Origin: Candidatus Methanomethylophilaceae archaeon
GTDB taxonomy: Archaea > Thermoplasmatota > Thermoplasmata > Methanomassiliicoccales > Methanomethylophilaceae
Reading direction: 5' to 3'
DNA: 64,000 bases
NCBI GenBank assembly: GCA_017519045.1
Contig: JAFWTC010000027.1
Span: 1 to 64,000 of the forward strand
Position 1 is the first letter of the stretch. Every line of letters starts with the position of its first letter. Positions 42,707 to 52,279 of the stretch are shown here, piece after piece. The translations under genes and the position numbers were made by a program. A model generated the notes under the pieces. It worked only from the letters and a program-made list of their open reading frames with translations. It was not told where the DNA came from and made no database searches.

Positions 42707-43841
42707 TCCGACCGAGACCGGGGGCTCCATAGGCGGCAACGTCGCGACCAATGCCTCCGGACCGAGGACCTATCGCTACGGGCCCACCAGGGACTGGGTC
42801 AGGAGGATCAGGGTGGTGCTGGCCGACGGGACGTTCACCGACGTGGTCAGAGGCGAGACCAGGGCCGAGGGCAGGAGGATGTCGTTCTCCGCCGGCAGGA
42901 ACTACTTCTCCTTCGACATCCCCGGCTACGATTTCAACGGCAGGGTGAAGAACTCGGCGGGACCCATGATCTCCGAAGGCATGGACCTTCTGGACCTTTT
43001 CATAGGCTCCGAGGGGATCTTCGGGGTGATTTCGGAGGTCGACGTGTATCTAACGCCGCGCCGTCCGCTCCTGTCCGTCATCCTGTTCTTCCCGGACGAC
43101 GCGTCCGCGCTGGAGGCGGTCAAGGACATCCGCTCCGACGACATCCTCAATCCGGAGTTCCTGGAGTTCATGGACGGGCGCTCGCTGGACCTGATCAGGT
43201 CCGTGAAGTCCCGCGACCCCCTCTCCGTGCCCATCCCCGACCTTCCCGCAGGGGCGGACTCGGCGTTGTTCTTCGACCTTTCCATGGACGATATGGACGG
43301 CAAGATGGCCAAGCTGGGGGAGATCGCCGGCAGGCACGGCTCGGCCCTCTCCGAATCCTGGTGCGGGCACGAGGAGCGCGATCAGGAGCGCATGAGGAAG
43401 CTGCGCCATTCCATCCCCAGCGTGATATTCGAGTACGTCGCATCGTTGAAGGGCGGGATGCCCAAGATACACAAGCTAGGAAGCGACATGTCCGTGCCGG
43501 ACGAGGCCGCCGACGAGATGATGGCGTTCTACAAGGAGCGTCTGGAGCAGGAGGGCTTGGAGTATTGCATGTTCGGGCACATCGGGAACAACCATCCCCA
43601 CGTCGAGATCATCCTGAAGTCGATGGACGAGTTCGAGAGGGCCAGATCCGTGTACGAGGAGTTCGCCAGGAAGGCCATAGAGCTCGGAGGGTCCCCCAGC
43701 GCCGAGCACGGGATAGGGAAGATAAAGACGTCCTACTTCCGCATGCTCTACGGGGATGACGGCCTTTCGGAGATGCGCAGGGTCAAGGCCGTCCTGGATC
43801 CGAAGGGGATACTTTGTCCCGGAAACATTCTGGGTGATTGA
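42288..43841 (+). CDS. GlcD-type FAD-linked oxidase (lactate dehydrogenase-like subunit)
   Basis: 517 residues. The FAD_binding_4 domain has VAAMRTGVSGGSVPMGGDVL, YFYPVDPTETGGSIGGNVAT and NASGPRTYRYGPTRDWVRRI, with LLDLFIGSEGIFGVISEVDV before the FAD-oxidase C-terminal domain (EYCMFGHIGNNHPHVEIILK, AEHGIGKIK). It resembles glycolate/D-lactate dehydrogenases. With the following EtfB and EtfA genes it matches the lactate dehydrogenase-Etf complex (LctBCD) of Acetobacterium woodii, which uses electron confurcation with ferredoxin. The substrate here (lactate, glycolate or another 2-hydroxyacid) is unproven. The start ATG at 42288 follows the true end of DUF84. Confidence 0.88.
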   Translation: MSEMFQRQRIGQSRKYLTDESKMTGRADNVLLPSTEQELREILRVYSSKGTPVTVAAMRTGVSGGSVPMGGDVLSLERMTGVVGVGRDERGYFLRALPCTTLDEMDRILRRRDFSGLSDVTEGAADALRSEPGTYFYPVDPTETGGSIGGNVATNASGPRTYRYGPTRDWVRRIRVVLADGTFTDVVRGETRAEGRRMSFSAGRNYFSFDIPGYDFNGRVKNSAGPMISEGMDLLDLFIGSEGIFGVISEVDVYLTPRRPLLSVILFFPDDASALEAVKDIRSDDILNPEFLEFMDGRSLDLIRSVKSRDPLSVPIPDLPAGADSALFFDLSMDDMDGKMAKLGEIAGRHGSALSESWCGHEERDQERMRKLRHSIPSVIFEYVASLKGGMPKIHKLGSDMSVPDEAADEMMAFYKERLEQEGLEYCMFGHIGNNHPHVEIILKSMDEFERARSVYEEFARKAIELGGSPSAEHGIGKIKTSYFRMLYGDDGLSEMRRVKAVLDPKGILCPGNILGD

Positions 43842-43842
43842 C

Positions 43843-44619
43843 ATGAGGTTCGCGGTGGCTGTGAAGCAGGTCCCGGACGCCTCGGAGGTCTCGGTCGATG
43901 CGAACGGGTCTCTGGTGAGGCTAGGCGTCCCAGCTATATTGGATCCGTTCAGCGAGTACGCCTTGCGCAGGATCATCGCCATGAAGGAGGAGGGGGACGA
44001 GGTCTCCGTTTTCGCCATGGGCCCTCCCCAGGCCTCCGAGGCCCTGAGGCGCTGCCTCTGCCTCGGCGCGGACAAGGCCTTCCTTCTCTCCGACCCCTCG
44101 TTCGCAGGGGCCGACACGTGGGCCACGGCCAGGACCCTGGCGGCCTTCATCGGCCGTTACATGTCAGATGCCGATCTGATAGCGTTCGGGCGCCAGGCGG
44201 CGGACGGGGAGACGGGGCAGGTCCCCTACGAGACCGCCGGCCTGATGTCAGTGAGGCAGTTCGCATACGTCACGGACCTGCATAAGGCGGCGGACGGCTT
44301 CGTCGCAACCCAGGACTACGGGGACGTGGCCAGGAGCGTCAAGGTTCCGAAGGGGTCCGTCGTCTCCTTCTACGGCACCGACCCTTGCGGCACCCTCATG
44401 TCCTTGACGGACCGCATCAGAGGATACGGCATTCCGATCGAAACCGTGGACCGCGTCGCCATCGGGCTGGGGGCCTATTCCGTCGGGCTGAAGGGCTCCA
44501 AGACCAGGATAGTCAGGACGGACTCCAAGAGCATGCTGAGGAAGAATAGGAAGGTAGCCATGAGCAGCCCCGGGAGGGCGGCGGAGGTCCTTCTGGAAGA
44601 GCTGGAGGCGCGCAGATGA
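43843..44619 (+). CDS. etfB: Electron transfer flavoprotein beta subunit
   Basis: 258 residues. RFAVAVKQVPDASEVSVDAN is the EtfB start and LDPFSEYALRRIIAMKEEGD, AFLLSDPSFAGADTWATART and LIAFGRQAADGETGQVPYET follow. The last matches the loop that binds the extra (bifurcating) FAD in bifurcating-type EtfB proteins. The ATG at 43843 comes 1 nt after the dehydrogenase stop; the EtfA ATG overlaps its TGA. The longer open frame upstream of 43843 is antisense-type shadow. Confidence 0.9.
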   Translation: MRFAVAVKQVPDASEVSVDANGSLVRLGVPAILDPFSEYALRRIIAMKEEGDEVSVFAMGPPQASEALRRCLCLGADKAFLLSDPSFAGADTWATARTLAAFIGRYMSDADLIAFGRQAADGETGQVPYETAGLMSVRQFAYVTDLHKAADGFVATQDYGDVARSVKVPKGSVVSFYGTDPCGTLMSLTDRIRGYGIPIETVDRVAIGLGAYSVGLKGSKTRIVRTDSKSMLRKNRKVAMSSPGRAAEVLLEELEARR

Positions 44620-45686
44620 GCCAATGCTCCGGAGGATCATGCCAGACATGTTCCGACGACCCCGACAGGCTTCCTCCCGGGATGCTTCGCAGGTACGATC
44701 TCAACGAGTCGACCGCGGACGGCGTCATGGTATGGATAGAGGCGGACGGCGGAAAGGTCTCGCGTCCGAGCGCCGAGATCCTGGCCGCGGCGAAGGGCCT
44801 GACCGATGGACGCGTTTACGGCATCATATTCGGAGATGCGGGCCTCAAGTCGGAATACCCTCGCATATTCGGCTACGGCGTCGATACGCTGTATCATGTG
44901 CGCGGAATCGCGTCTTATTCGCCGGAGGCCTACGCGGAGGCCGTCTCACAGGTGGCCGAGCGCGTGAATCCTGCCGCCATATTAGTCAGCGCCACGCCCA
45001 GGGGCAGGGAACTGGCACCGAGGATAGCCTCCCTTCTTGGGGCCGGGCTGACGGCCGACTGCACCCGTCTGGAATCGGACGGCAGGAGGATCGTCATGAC
45101 CAGGCCCGCTTTCGGAGGAAACCTGATGGCCGACATAGAGTGCGTCGGATTCCCTCAGATGGCAACCGTGAGGCCGGGGGTGTTCCCCCTTCCGGAGCCC
45201 AAGGAGGGAAAGGGCACCGCCATCTACTGGCAGTATCCGCCCGAGCAGGATTCCGGAGTTGTTTCGGAGGAGGCCGTCCAGACCGAGGCCGCCGACATAT
45301 CGGATGCCAGGATCCTCATAGCCCTGGGGGCCGGAATACGCGACAGGGGCCTGGTGGACGTCGCGGAGGAGATCGCCGCCTCCATTGACGGGGCGATGGT
45401 CTGCTGCTCCAGGGCAGTTGCCGAAAGAGGCTGGCTTCCCCGCTCGAGGCAGGTCGGCATGTCCGGAAGGACCGTCAGGCCCGACCTGTACGTAGCGTTC
45501 GGGATCTCCGGCGCGGTCCAGCATCGCGTAGGCATCTCCGGGGCCAAGAGGATAATCGCTGTCAACAGAGACCCTGAGGCCCCCATACATGCGTTCTCGG
45601 ATCTTAGCCTTCTAACGGATGCCGAGGAGGCCTTGAAGGAGCTGAGGGATCTGGTCGCCGGGAAGCCCCGTCGACGATCTTCTTGA
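44616..45686 (+). CDS. etfA: Electron transfer flavoprotein alpha subunit
   Basis: 356 residues. A short Cys-rich start (MSQCSGGSCQTCSDD) may be a remnant of the ferredoxin-like extension seen in some EtfA proteins. Then come the alpha/beta domain and the FAD domain with RPAFGGNLMADIECVGFPQM, CCSRAVAERGWLPRSRQVGM, SGRTVRPDLYVAFGISGAVQ and HRVGISGAKRIIAVNRDPEA. It forms the EtfAB dimer for the GlcD-like dehydrogenase. The C-terminus overlaps the convergent DUF6270-Sel1 gene by 83 bp. Confidence 0.92.
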   Translation: MSQCSGGSCQTCSDDPDRLPPGMLRRYDLNESTADGVMVWIEADGGKVSRPSAEILAAAKGLTDGRVYGIIFGDAGLKSEYPRIFGYGVDTLYHVRGIASYSPEAYAEAVSQVAERVNPAAILVSATPRGRELAPRIASLLGAGLTADCTRLESDGRRIVMTRPAFGGNLMADIECVGFPQMATVRPGVFPLPEPKEGKGTAIYWQYPPEQDSGVVSEEAVQTEAADISDARILIALGAGIRDRGLVDVAEEIAASIDGAMVCCSRAVAERGWLPRSRQVGMSGRTVRPDLYVAFGISGAVQHRVGISGAKRIIAVNRDPEAPIHAFSDLSLLTDAEEALKELRDLVAGKPRRRSS

Positions 45687-48090
45687 GGCTCAGGTACTCG
45701 CGTTCGAAAGCTTTGCTCGACTTGGCGGCCTTCTCGGCGAGCTCAAGCGCCTTGTTCAGGTCCTTGGGGACCCCTTTTCCTTCACGATAGGCCTTGCTGA
45801 GACGGAAGATGCATTTGGCGTTCTCCTTCTTGGCATGGAGAGTCAGGAACCCTATCGCTTTCTTGAGATAATCTTCGTTATCGAGGCCCCATCCAAGGTC
45901 GAAAAGGTCGCATGCGGCGCTGGCGTTGTTCTTCTTGGAGGCAAGCGTCAGCCACTCGGCGGATTTGTCCACGTTCTTTTCTACGCCCTTTCCACGCCTG
46001 TAGGCGTCACCCAGCCTCCTCATCGCCCATGCCTCGCCCTTGGCGGCGTATTTGTTGGCGAGTTCTATCATCTCTTTTCTGGAATCTTCGGTGTCCATGT
46101 CGCATAGTATGTCGTACAGGTCCGCCGGGGCGAAAGAATTTCCTTTATCGACGGCGTTCCTCATCCATTCAGCGGCGGTTTCGAAGTTCGTCTCGACGCC
46201 TATGCCACGCCAGTACATCGTCCCCATGCGTCTGCAGGCCCATGACTCGCCCTTGGCGGCGGCGGACGTGGTTATCTCCGCTATCTCTTTGACGGCGTCC
46301 TCAGTGCCTTTGGAATTGAGCATCTCGAAAAGGTCGCTTCCTGCTCCGGGTGCGCCGTTCTTCATGGCGGCCCTCATGTACTCCATGGACTTTTCCAGGT
46401 CCTTCGGAACGCCTTTTCCGAAGCGGTATGCTCTGCCCATGCGCCAAAGGGCCTTTCCGTCACCGTCTTCAGCGAAAGGCCTGACGATGTTCACCATGCG
46501 TTCGTAATCAGCCTTGTTCTTCCTGTCCCACAGGATGTCGAATAGTTCGTTGGCCCCCTGCGACAAGCCGATTTCTGCGGCGGATTGGAAGTATTTCTCT
46601 GCTTTATCTAGATTTACGGGGACGCCCTTTCCGTATTTGCATGCCAACCCCATGCGAATCATGGCTTGCCCGTTGAAGTCAGCATATTTGGAAACGGCAT
46701 TCACCATGGTCTGATATTGCGAGGAATCGTCAATCTTCCATAGCACATCGAAAACATCGCATGCTTGTGACGGCGTGCTGACCGATGTAGCGGCGTCGAC
46801 TATCCATCCTGTGGCCTTTTCCACGTCTGCTTCGGTTCCTTTTCCATTCTTGTAGGCTCTTCCGAGTCTGATCATGGAGCTGACGCGTCCGCGATCGGCG
46901 GATTCCCTCAAGGCTTCGAACGCAACGTCGCCAATACCGGAGTCGAACGTCATGTCGAACAGAGTATCGGCGGCGTTCCCGAGATCCGCGCGATGGGCAG
47001 CTAGCATGTATTCGGCCGCCTTGTCCATGTCACGGGTTACTCCGATCCCTTTCGCATACATTCTGCCCAGCTGAAGCATAGAACGGGGTTCTCCGCGTGC
47101 GGACAGGGTCTTCAATATCTTCAGGGCTCCTGCGTAGTCTTTCGCCTTCATGAGGTCTTTGCATATCCCCATCTGGTTGTTGGCACTGGTAGAGACTCCG
47201 CCGAGAATCTTCGCAATGGACGTGTTGCATCTGCATCTAAGATCCTCTATCCTATCATCGGCATCCTCCGCTCCAGACATTATCAGGGACATGGCTTCAA
47301 AAGCATACCAGTAGTATTCTTCAGCATAATGTACAGGGCGCAGGTCCCACCTGTGATGGGCGTCAGAAATCATGAAGTCCGGTTGTCTTATGCGATGGCA
47401 TTTGGTTTCAGCGGCGAATTCCTTTTCGAACCTGCGAAGAATCGCGTTCCTGTCCTCCAAATCACCGTCTTTGAACGCCTTGACCTCGCCGTTCAGGTCC
47501 ATGTAGAACCTTGATTCCTCTGCATCCACCATGATGATGTTGCTGCCGTATCTTTTTTTGACGAACTCCACCAGCTTGTTCAGACACTTCCTGTTCAATT
47601 TGCCTGGATAGTTAAGCCCCAAGTCCTCAACGATATGCTCCACGCCCTTGCGGGTTAGAATTTCGTCGATGGCTCTGACGAACTTCTGGGTCTTGTTGGA
47701 CATGTACTCGCCGGTTCCGTCCCCGTACACTATTCTTTTCAATCCGTATACGGCCGTCCTCCAGTCGATGATGAGCCACTTTGCGTTCGACTCTTCTAAC
47801 TCGCGGATCACGGTCTTGTTGTAGTCCCTGATGGCGCTGGTCACCGAGTATCTGTGGCTGAAGAACTCCTTGTCCGTTTCGATTCCGATGAAGTCGTCCG
47901 CGGTCAGGTCCGGACCGACGTGTTCCGTGAACTGGGTTATGAAGGATGTAGCTCTGTAGTAGTTTATTTTCAAGTTGCCGTCGCACCCGAAGTAGTCCGA
48001 GATCACACTGAATATATCGCGGCTGACGCAGACGCCCCATATGTCGACGGTGACTTTCTCGTTTCCGCTATACAGCCAATAGTGGTCCAT
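45604..48090 (-). CDS. DUF6270-like domain with C-terminal Sel1 repeats
   Basis: 828 residues. The N-terminal about 270 residues begin VTVDIWGVCVSRDIFSVISD, matching the DUF6270 start (WGxCvsRd), continue YYRATSFITQFTEH and LIIDWRTAVYGLKRIVYGDG, and end HRIRQPDFMISDAHHRWDLR with conserved-looking histidines; this group has a SGNH-hydrolase-like feel. Residues about 325-800 hold about 12 Sel1 repeats (SMLQLGRMYAKGIGVTRDMD; ALWRMGRAYRFGKGVPKDLE). The ATG at 48090 is chosen over the GTG at 48138. The tail after KIVDGAS overlaps etfA antisense. Possibly a surface-polysaccharide or signalling protein; this is inferred. Confidence 0.7.
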   Translation of the reverse strand: MDHYWLYSGNEKVTVDIWGVCVSRDIFSVISDYFGCDGNLKINYYRATSFITQFTEHVGPDLTADDFIGIETDKEFFSHRYSVTSAIRDYNKTVIRELEESNAKWLIIDWRTAVYGLKRIVYGDGTGEYMSNKTQKFVRAIDEILTRKGVEHIVEDLGLNYPGKLNRKCLNKLVEFVKKRYGSNIIMVDAEESRFYMDLNGEVKAFKDGDLEDRNAILRRFEKEFAAETKCHRIRQPDFMISDAHHRWDLRPVHYAEEYYWYAFEAMSLIMSGAEDADDRIEDLRCRCNTSIAKILGGVSTSANNQMGICKDLMKAKDYAGALKILKTLSARGEPRSMLQLGRMYAKGIGVTRDMDKAAEYMLAAHRADLGNAADTLFDMTFDSGIGDVAFEALRESADRGRVSSMIRLGRAYKNGKGTEADVEKATGWIVDAATSVSTPSQACDVFDVLWKIDDSSQYQTMVNAVSKYADFNGQAMIRMGLACKYGKGVPVNLDKAEKYFQSAAEIGLSQGANELFDILWDRKNKADYERMVNIVRPFAEDGDGKALWRMGRAYRFGKGVPKDLEKSMEYMRAAMKNGAPGAGSDLFEMLNSKGTEDAVKEIAEITTSAAAKGESWACRRMGTMYWRGIGVETNFETAAEWMRNAVDKGNSFAPADLYDILCDMDTEDSRKEMIELANKYAAKGEAWAMRRLGDAYRRGKGVEKNVDKSAEWLTLASKKNNASAACDLFDLGWGLDNEDYLKKAIGFLTLHAKKENAKCIFRLSKAYREGKGVPKDLNKALELAEKAAKSSKAFEREYLSLKKIVDGASRRPDPSAPSRPPRHPLEG

Positions 48091-48140
48091 TCTTCTGGAA
48101 GGCGCCTCGTCGTTCACGGCGAGCGCACGGTGGAACACGG

Positions 48141-48620
48141 TTAAACCGTTTTCGTCAGAACTCGTCGGGACGACGTCCTTTCAAGGACCCTGGCCGCATG
48201 GCCGCCCGCTTTGACGTTCATCATGGCGGCCTCGACCTTCCCGTCCTTTCCGACTATGAAGGTGGAGCGGATGGTGCCCGTCACCTCCTTCCCGTAGTTC
48301 ATCTTCTTGCCCCAGGCTCCGACGGCCTCCATGAGGACATGGTCTGGATCGCTCAGAAGTTTTACCTTCAGGCCCTTGGATTCGATGAACCTGCGATGGG
48401 ATTCCGGAGAATCCTTGCTGACTCCGATGACCCTCACTCCTTTCGCGGCGAAGTCGTCCAGAAGGCCGGTGAACTCGACCGCCTCCTTGGTGCAGCCAGG
48501 GGTGTTGTCCTTCGAGTAGAAGAATATGACGTAGCGCGTCCCGTCCAGGGAGCGGCTGTCGAACGTCTTTCCGTTCTCGTCCTTGAGCTCGAAATGCGGG
48601 AAAGCGTCTCCTTCTTGCAT
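48141..48620 (-). CDS. Peroxiredoxin, BCP/PrxQ type
   Basis: 159 residues. FFYSKDNTPGCTKEAVEFTG holds the peroxidatic cysteine in TPGCT. VIGVSKDSPESHRRFIESKG and LLSDPDHVLMEAVGAWGKKM are typical. It has no resolving cysteine five residues on (KEAVEF instead of C), so it is a 1-Cys type. It detoxifies hydrogen peroxide and organic peroxides, with rubrerythrin (52280) the second oxidative-stress enzyme nearby. It lies 9 nt downstream of pheT on the same strand. Confidence 0.93.
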   Translation of the reverse strand: MQEGDAFPHFELKDENGKTFDSRSLDGTRYVIFFYSKDNTPGCTKEAVEFTGLLDDFAAKGVRVIGVSKDSPESHRRFIESKGLKVKLLSDPDHVLMEAVGAWGKKMNYGKEVTGTIRSTFIVGKDGKVEAAMMNVKAGGHAARVLERTSSRRVLTKTV

Positions 48621-48629
48621 CCTGTCACC

Positions 48630-50288
48630 TCAGAAAAGCGTCTCCTTCCTGCCTGCCAGTATGGGTCCGAGATCGATCTCCGCGAACATCACGGGGTGCG
48701 TGAGGTCGTAGTCCAGTATGATTGCGGGCGACATCTCTCCGAAGAACCCTATGGGCTTGCCGTCCATGAGTATCTCCGCTCCCCTGCCGTCTATGAACGC
48801 TGGGTAGGCGCACGGCCTGAGCGAATGCTCGCATCCCATCTCCCTCAGCATTCCTTCGGTCACGGACTTCATCTCGGTGAACGGGGTCTTGGAGGCGGTG
48901 CACATCATGCAGAGATGCGGGACGGTCTTCTCGTCCCTGACCACGTATCCGATCTCGAAGATCTTCTGGGGAAGGTCGCGGTGCCTGTTGCGCCTGAGTA
49001 TGCGGACGAGGCTGGGCATCAGATACGACCTGAGGCAGGTGTGGTCCTCGGTTATTGGGTTGAGGACCCTCACGTTATCCAGCCTGGGAAGGCCGGAGAG
49101 CTCGAACTCCTCCTTCTCGCTGCTCAGGGTCAGGGTGTTGACCTCGGTGTATCCCATCCCGATGGCTATGTCCCTGATGCTCTCCGAGAACGTCGTGATG
49201 GGCTCCAATCCTCCCGCGGTCTGGTCGAGGCTGTATTTTCCGCCGAAGCGATCGAACCCGTATCCGGTCGCGACGTCCTCGAAGATGTCCACCTTGTGCA
49301 TTATGTCAAGCCTCACGGACGGGTACGTGACGTGGATCACGTCTCCTTCGTAGGACGCGTCCATCCCCATGCGGCGGAGGCATTCGCATGCTCCGTCGGG
49401 ACCCAGGCTCAACCCCAGGAACTTGTCGCACTCGGACGCTGAGACGTCCATTCTGGAAGGCTGCAGGTCGGGGGAGGAGAACGTCTTGCCGTCCTCATGC
49501 ATCCTCACGGACATGATCCTCCCTCCGCGCTCGGAGAGGGCTGTGCAGACTATGTCCAGTGCGCCCTTGACCGCCTTGCGGTCGTTGCCGGTGACGTCGA
49601 TGAAAAGGTTCCTCTTGCCGACCGTGACCGCGGTCAGCGCGCCGTTGATGATCGGAGGGAAGGACAGCACCCTGCCCTCCTTGTCCTGGATCACGGGGTA
49701 CCTGTCCATGCCGTCGAGGAGATGGGCGTACTCCTTCCCCTTCTCATGGGTCTTGAGGATCTCGTCCATGTCGGCCTCCTCGGTCTTCGCCAGCGGCACG
49801 AATCTGATGGAATGCGGATCAGCGAGCCTGTAGGTGAAGGGGGGCTCCACCTTGTCCATGTCGTGTATCCCGATGGCCAGCTTGCTCCTCTTCCTCCCTA
49901 TCGTGATGTGGAGCTTCTCCTGGAGCTCCATCATGGATTTCAGAAGGGTGTCGTCCATCTCGACGCCTGTCACCACGCCGCACAGGAAATAGGGCCTGAC
50001 GCTCTTCACGCTGTCGTCTATGTAGACGTCGATGTCCGAATCGCCGACGTCGTACGTCTTCATCCCCGGCTCGATGTCCAGGAACGCCCTCATGCCTCTC
50101 GCAAGTCCCTCGACGCTGTATAGGTCCGGGCGGTCGGGGAAGAATTCTACGGACATGTCCTCGCAGCCGCTCTCGGTCTCGTGCATGTCCGCCCCGATCA
50201 TGGGTATCCTCTCGACAAGGACGTCCTGGGACACCTCGCGCCCGAGCATCGTGCACAGGTCGCTGTACTTGAAGTTTATGACAGGCAT
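48630..50288 (-). CDS. pheT: Phenylalanyl-tRNA synthetase beta subunit, archaeal type
   Basis: 552 residues, the length of archaeal/eukaryotic PheT. MPVINFKYSDLCTMLGREVS, EFFPDRPDLYSVEGLARGMR with the B3 region FPPIINGALTAVTVGKRNLF, VTYPSVRLDIMHKVDIFEDV, TTFSESIRDIAIGMGYTEVN, and LPQKIFEIGYVV in the catalytic-like core. It binds tRNA-Phe and completes the alpha2beta2 synthetase; pheS is elsewhere. The start is the ATG at 50288, where the protein begins as expected. Confidence 0.96.
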   Translation of the reverse strand: MPVINFKYSDLCTMLGREVSQDVLVERIPMIGADMHETESGCEDMSVEFFPDRPDLYSVEGLARGMRAFLDIEPGMKTYDVGDSDIDVYIDDSVKSVRPYFLCGVVTGVEMDDTLLKSMMELQEKLHITIGRKRSKLAIGIHDMDKVEPPFTYRLADPHSIRFVPLAKTEEADMDEILKTHEKGKEYAHLLDGMDRYPVIQDKEGRVLSFPPIINGALTAVTVGKRNLFIDVTGNDRKAVKGALDIVCTALSERGGRIMSVRMHEDGKTFSSPDLQPSRMDVSASECDKFLGLSLGPDGACECLRRMGMDASYEGDVIHVTYPSVRLDIMHKVDIFEDVATGYGFDRFGGKYSLDQTAGGLEPITTFSESIRDIAIGMGYTEVNTLTLSSEKEEFELSGLPRLDNVRVLNPITEDHTCLRSYLMPSLVRILRRNRHRDLPQKIFEIGYVVRDEKTVPHLCMMCTASKTPFTEMKSVTEGMLREMGCEHSLRPCAYPAFIDGRGAEILMDGKPIGFFGEMSPAIILDYDLTHPVMFAEIDLGPILAGRKETLF

Positions 50289-50343
50289 GCCGCCGCAATC
50301 CGCTGGGCAGTATTATATTCTTGCGAGGACGCCGTTGGAAGTC

Positions 50344-51498
50344 TCATCTTCCGAGCGCCGCATGGGCGCTTCCCAGCTGGCCCGCCGCCTGCGCCGCCAG
50401 GGTGGACAGCTCCCCGGCGAGGATGGTGACGGCGACTATCTCCGCCAGCCTCCTGGCCTTCCCGTCCCCCAGGCAGCCGATCATCTCCAAGGCCTCCCTT
50501 TGGCATGGAAGGCGGGTGCCTCCTCCGACGGTCCCCACTTCTATGGCGGGGACCCTCACGCATATGTACAGGTCGCCGTCCAGGTCCTCGCATGTGGTGA
50601 GGGTCATGCTGCATCCTATCACCTGCGCCGGGTCCTGCCCCGTCGCTATGTATAGCGCGGCGGCCATGTTCGCCGCATGGGCGTTAGCCCCCAGGGTGCC
50701 CGACATGATGCTTCCCACCAGGTTTTTCCTGATGTTGGTCTCGGCGATGGAGGCCGCGGTGGCATGCAATGACGATTCCACCAGGTCTTTCGGTATCAAG
50801 GCTTCCGCGACGGCCGTCTTGCCGCGTCCTTCGATGAGATTGATCGCGGCCGGCTTCTTGTCGGAGCACATGTTTCCGGATACCGAGACCATCGTCGCCC
50901 CGGTCGCCTCCTCTATCTCCCTGCAGACCGCCTCCGAGGCTATGGTGGCCATGTTCATGCCCATGGCGTCCCCGGTGGAGAACGACAGCCTGAGATAGAG
51001 GTTCCTCCCGTCGGGGAACTTCTCTATGCGGACCAGGGATCCGTGGGACGTCGTGCCCGCCACCGCCTTCTTCAGCAGCCCCTCGTTCTCGTCCACCCAG
51101 CGCATGACCTCGATGCAATGTTCGAGACCTTTGGTCCTCAGCACCGGCGCCCGGGTCATGGCGTCGCCGAAAATGCGCGCCTTCGCCCCTCCGGATTTCG
51201 TGATCACGGACATGCCGCGGGAGATGGAGGCCACCAGCGCCCCCTCCGTCGTGGCCAGGGGCACGAGGAAATCCCCTTTTGCGTCTCCTCCGTCGATATG
51301 GACGGGGCCGGCGAATCCGAGGGGAATCTGTGTCGCGCCTATCATGTTCTCGATGTTCTTCGAGGCGCAGGGCGGTTCGAATCCGAATTTGGAGACAGTC
51401 GTCATCTTCGCGCCGGTGAATTCCTCGACTGCTGATCTGCGGTCCTCGACGTCTTCGGCCTCGTAACCGCGGTTCTTCAGCCCCTTGCGCTCGCTCAT
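50344..51498 (-). CDS. 3-hydroxy-3-methylglutaryl-CoA reductase, class I
   Basis: 384 residues. It makes mevalonate for archaeal isoprenoid lipids. ENMIGATQIPLGFAGPVHID with the catalytic Glu region, VPLATTEGALVASISRGMSV, FSTGDAMGMNMATIASEAVC (HMGR signature 2), LGANAHAANMAAALYIATGQ with catalytic Asp in the following D and EVGTVGGGTRLPCQREALEM are all conserved. Class I NADPH type, as usual for archaea. The start is the ATG at 51498. Confidence 0.96.
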   Translation of the reverse strand: MSERKGLKNRGYEAEDVEDRRSAVEEFTGAKMTTVSKFGFEPPCASKNIENMIGATQIPLGFAGPVHIDGGDAKGDFLVPLATTEGALVASISRGMSVITKSGGAKARIFGDAMTRAPVLRTKGLEHCIEVMRWVDENEGLLKKAVAGTTSHGSLVRIEKFPDGRNLYLRLSFSTGDAMGMNMATIASEAVCREIEEATGATMVSVSGNMCSDKKPAAINLIEGRGKTAVAEALIPKDLVESSLHATAASIAETNIRKNLVGSIMSGTLGANAHAANMAAALYIATGQDPAQVIGCSMTLTTCEDLDGDLYICVRVPAIEVGTVGGGTRLPCQREALEMIGCLGDGKARRLAEIVAVTILAGELSTLAAQAAGQLGSAHAALGR

Positions 51499-51581
51499 AT
51501 CGGATAATTCTTTCGCTGTTATAAATCGGTGACGAGCGGATTCTTCACCATACTTATATCCAGAAGCCCATCCCCTCCACG

Positions 51582-52205
51582 ATGTCCGATCCGGCGTATG
51601 AGGCGATAAGCAAGGCTAGAAGGCAGGCGGGGAGCGGCAACCCCAAAGGCGCGGTGCAGACCCTGGAGGCGTACCTGGCGACGGACCCCCACAACACGAA
51701 GCCCCGTCTGGAGCTCGCCAGAATCGCCATCTACGATCTGGACGACATGGAGTACGGGCTGATGCAGCTTGACATCGTGCAGGACCTCGAGCCGGACAAC
51801 AAGGACGCCTTGAAGGCCGCCGTCACCGTGATGTCCAAGCACAAGAAGTACAACAAGGAGACCGCGGAGAAGTTCGAGAGGCTACTCTCCATGGAAAGCT
51901 CCGCCGAGTTGTACAACCTTTATGCGAAGTTCCTGAGGCGCCAGATGGCCGATTTCAAAAAGGCCGGGGAGTACTACGAGAAGGCCCTTGCGCTCAGCCC
52001 CAACGACTACGACATCCATCAGAACTACGCCGTCCTGCTCCTGAACGATCTTCGCGACTACGAGAAGGCGAGAAAGGAGCTGGAGTATCTGCTCTCCGTC
52101 AAGCCTCACGATCCGGTCCTCAAGAAGAACTACGACCGTCTCATGAAGCAGAAGTTCGACAAGAACGGGAACCTTAAGAAGCCGATCCTGGGATTCCGTC
52201 GCTGA
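51582..52205 (+). CDS. TPR-repeat protein
   Basis: 207 residues, all-helical. About five tetratricopeptide-like repeats (AVQTLEAYLATDPHNTKPRL, ADFKKAGEYYEKALALSPND, YDIHQNYAVLLLNDLRDYEK, ARKELEYLLSVKPHDPVLKK) end with a basic tail. No other domain, so a scaffolding or chaperone role. A TATA-like cttatatcc at about 51555-51563 lies under 30 bp from the ATG, suggesting a leaderless mRNA. Confidence 0.85.
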   Translation: MSDPAYEAISKARRQAGSGNPKGAVQTLEAYLATDPHNTKPRLELARIAIYDLDDMEYGLMQLDIVQDLEPDNKDALKAAVTVMSKHKKYNKETAEKFERLLSMESSAELYNLYAKFLRRQMADFKKAGEYYEKALALSPNDYDIHQNYAVLLLNDLRDYEKARKELEYLLSVKPHDPVLKKNYDRLMKQKFDKNGNLKKPILGFRR

Positions 52206-52279
52206 CCTCCCGTCATCGCCGTTCCTTCCGTCTGACAACCATTAATAACCGTATCGGGATACGCAGTTGAGGTATGCCT

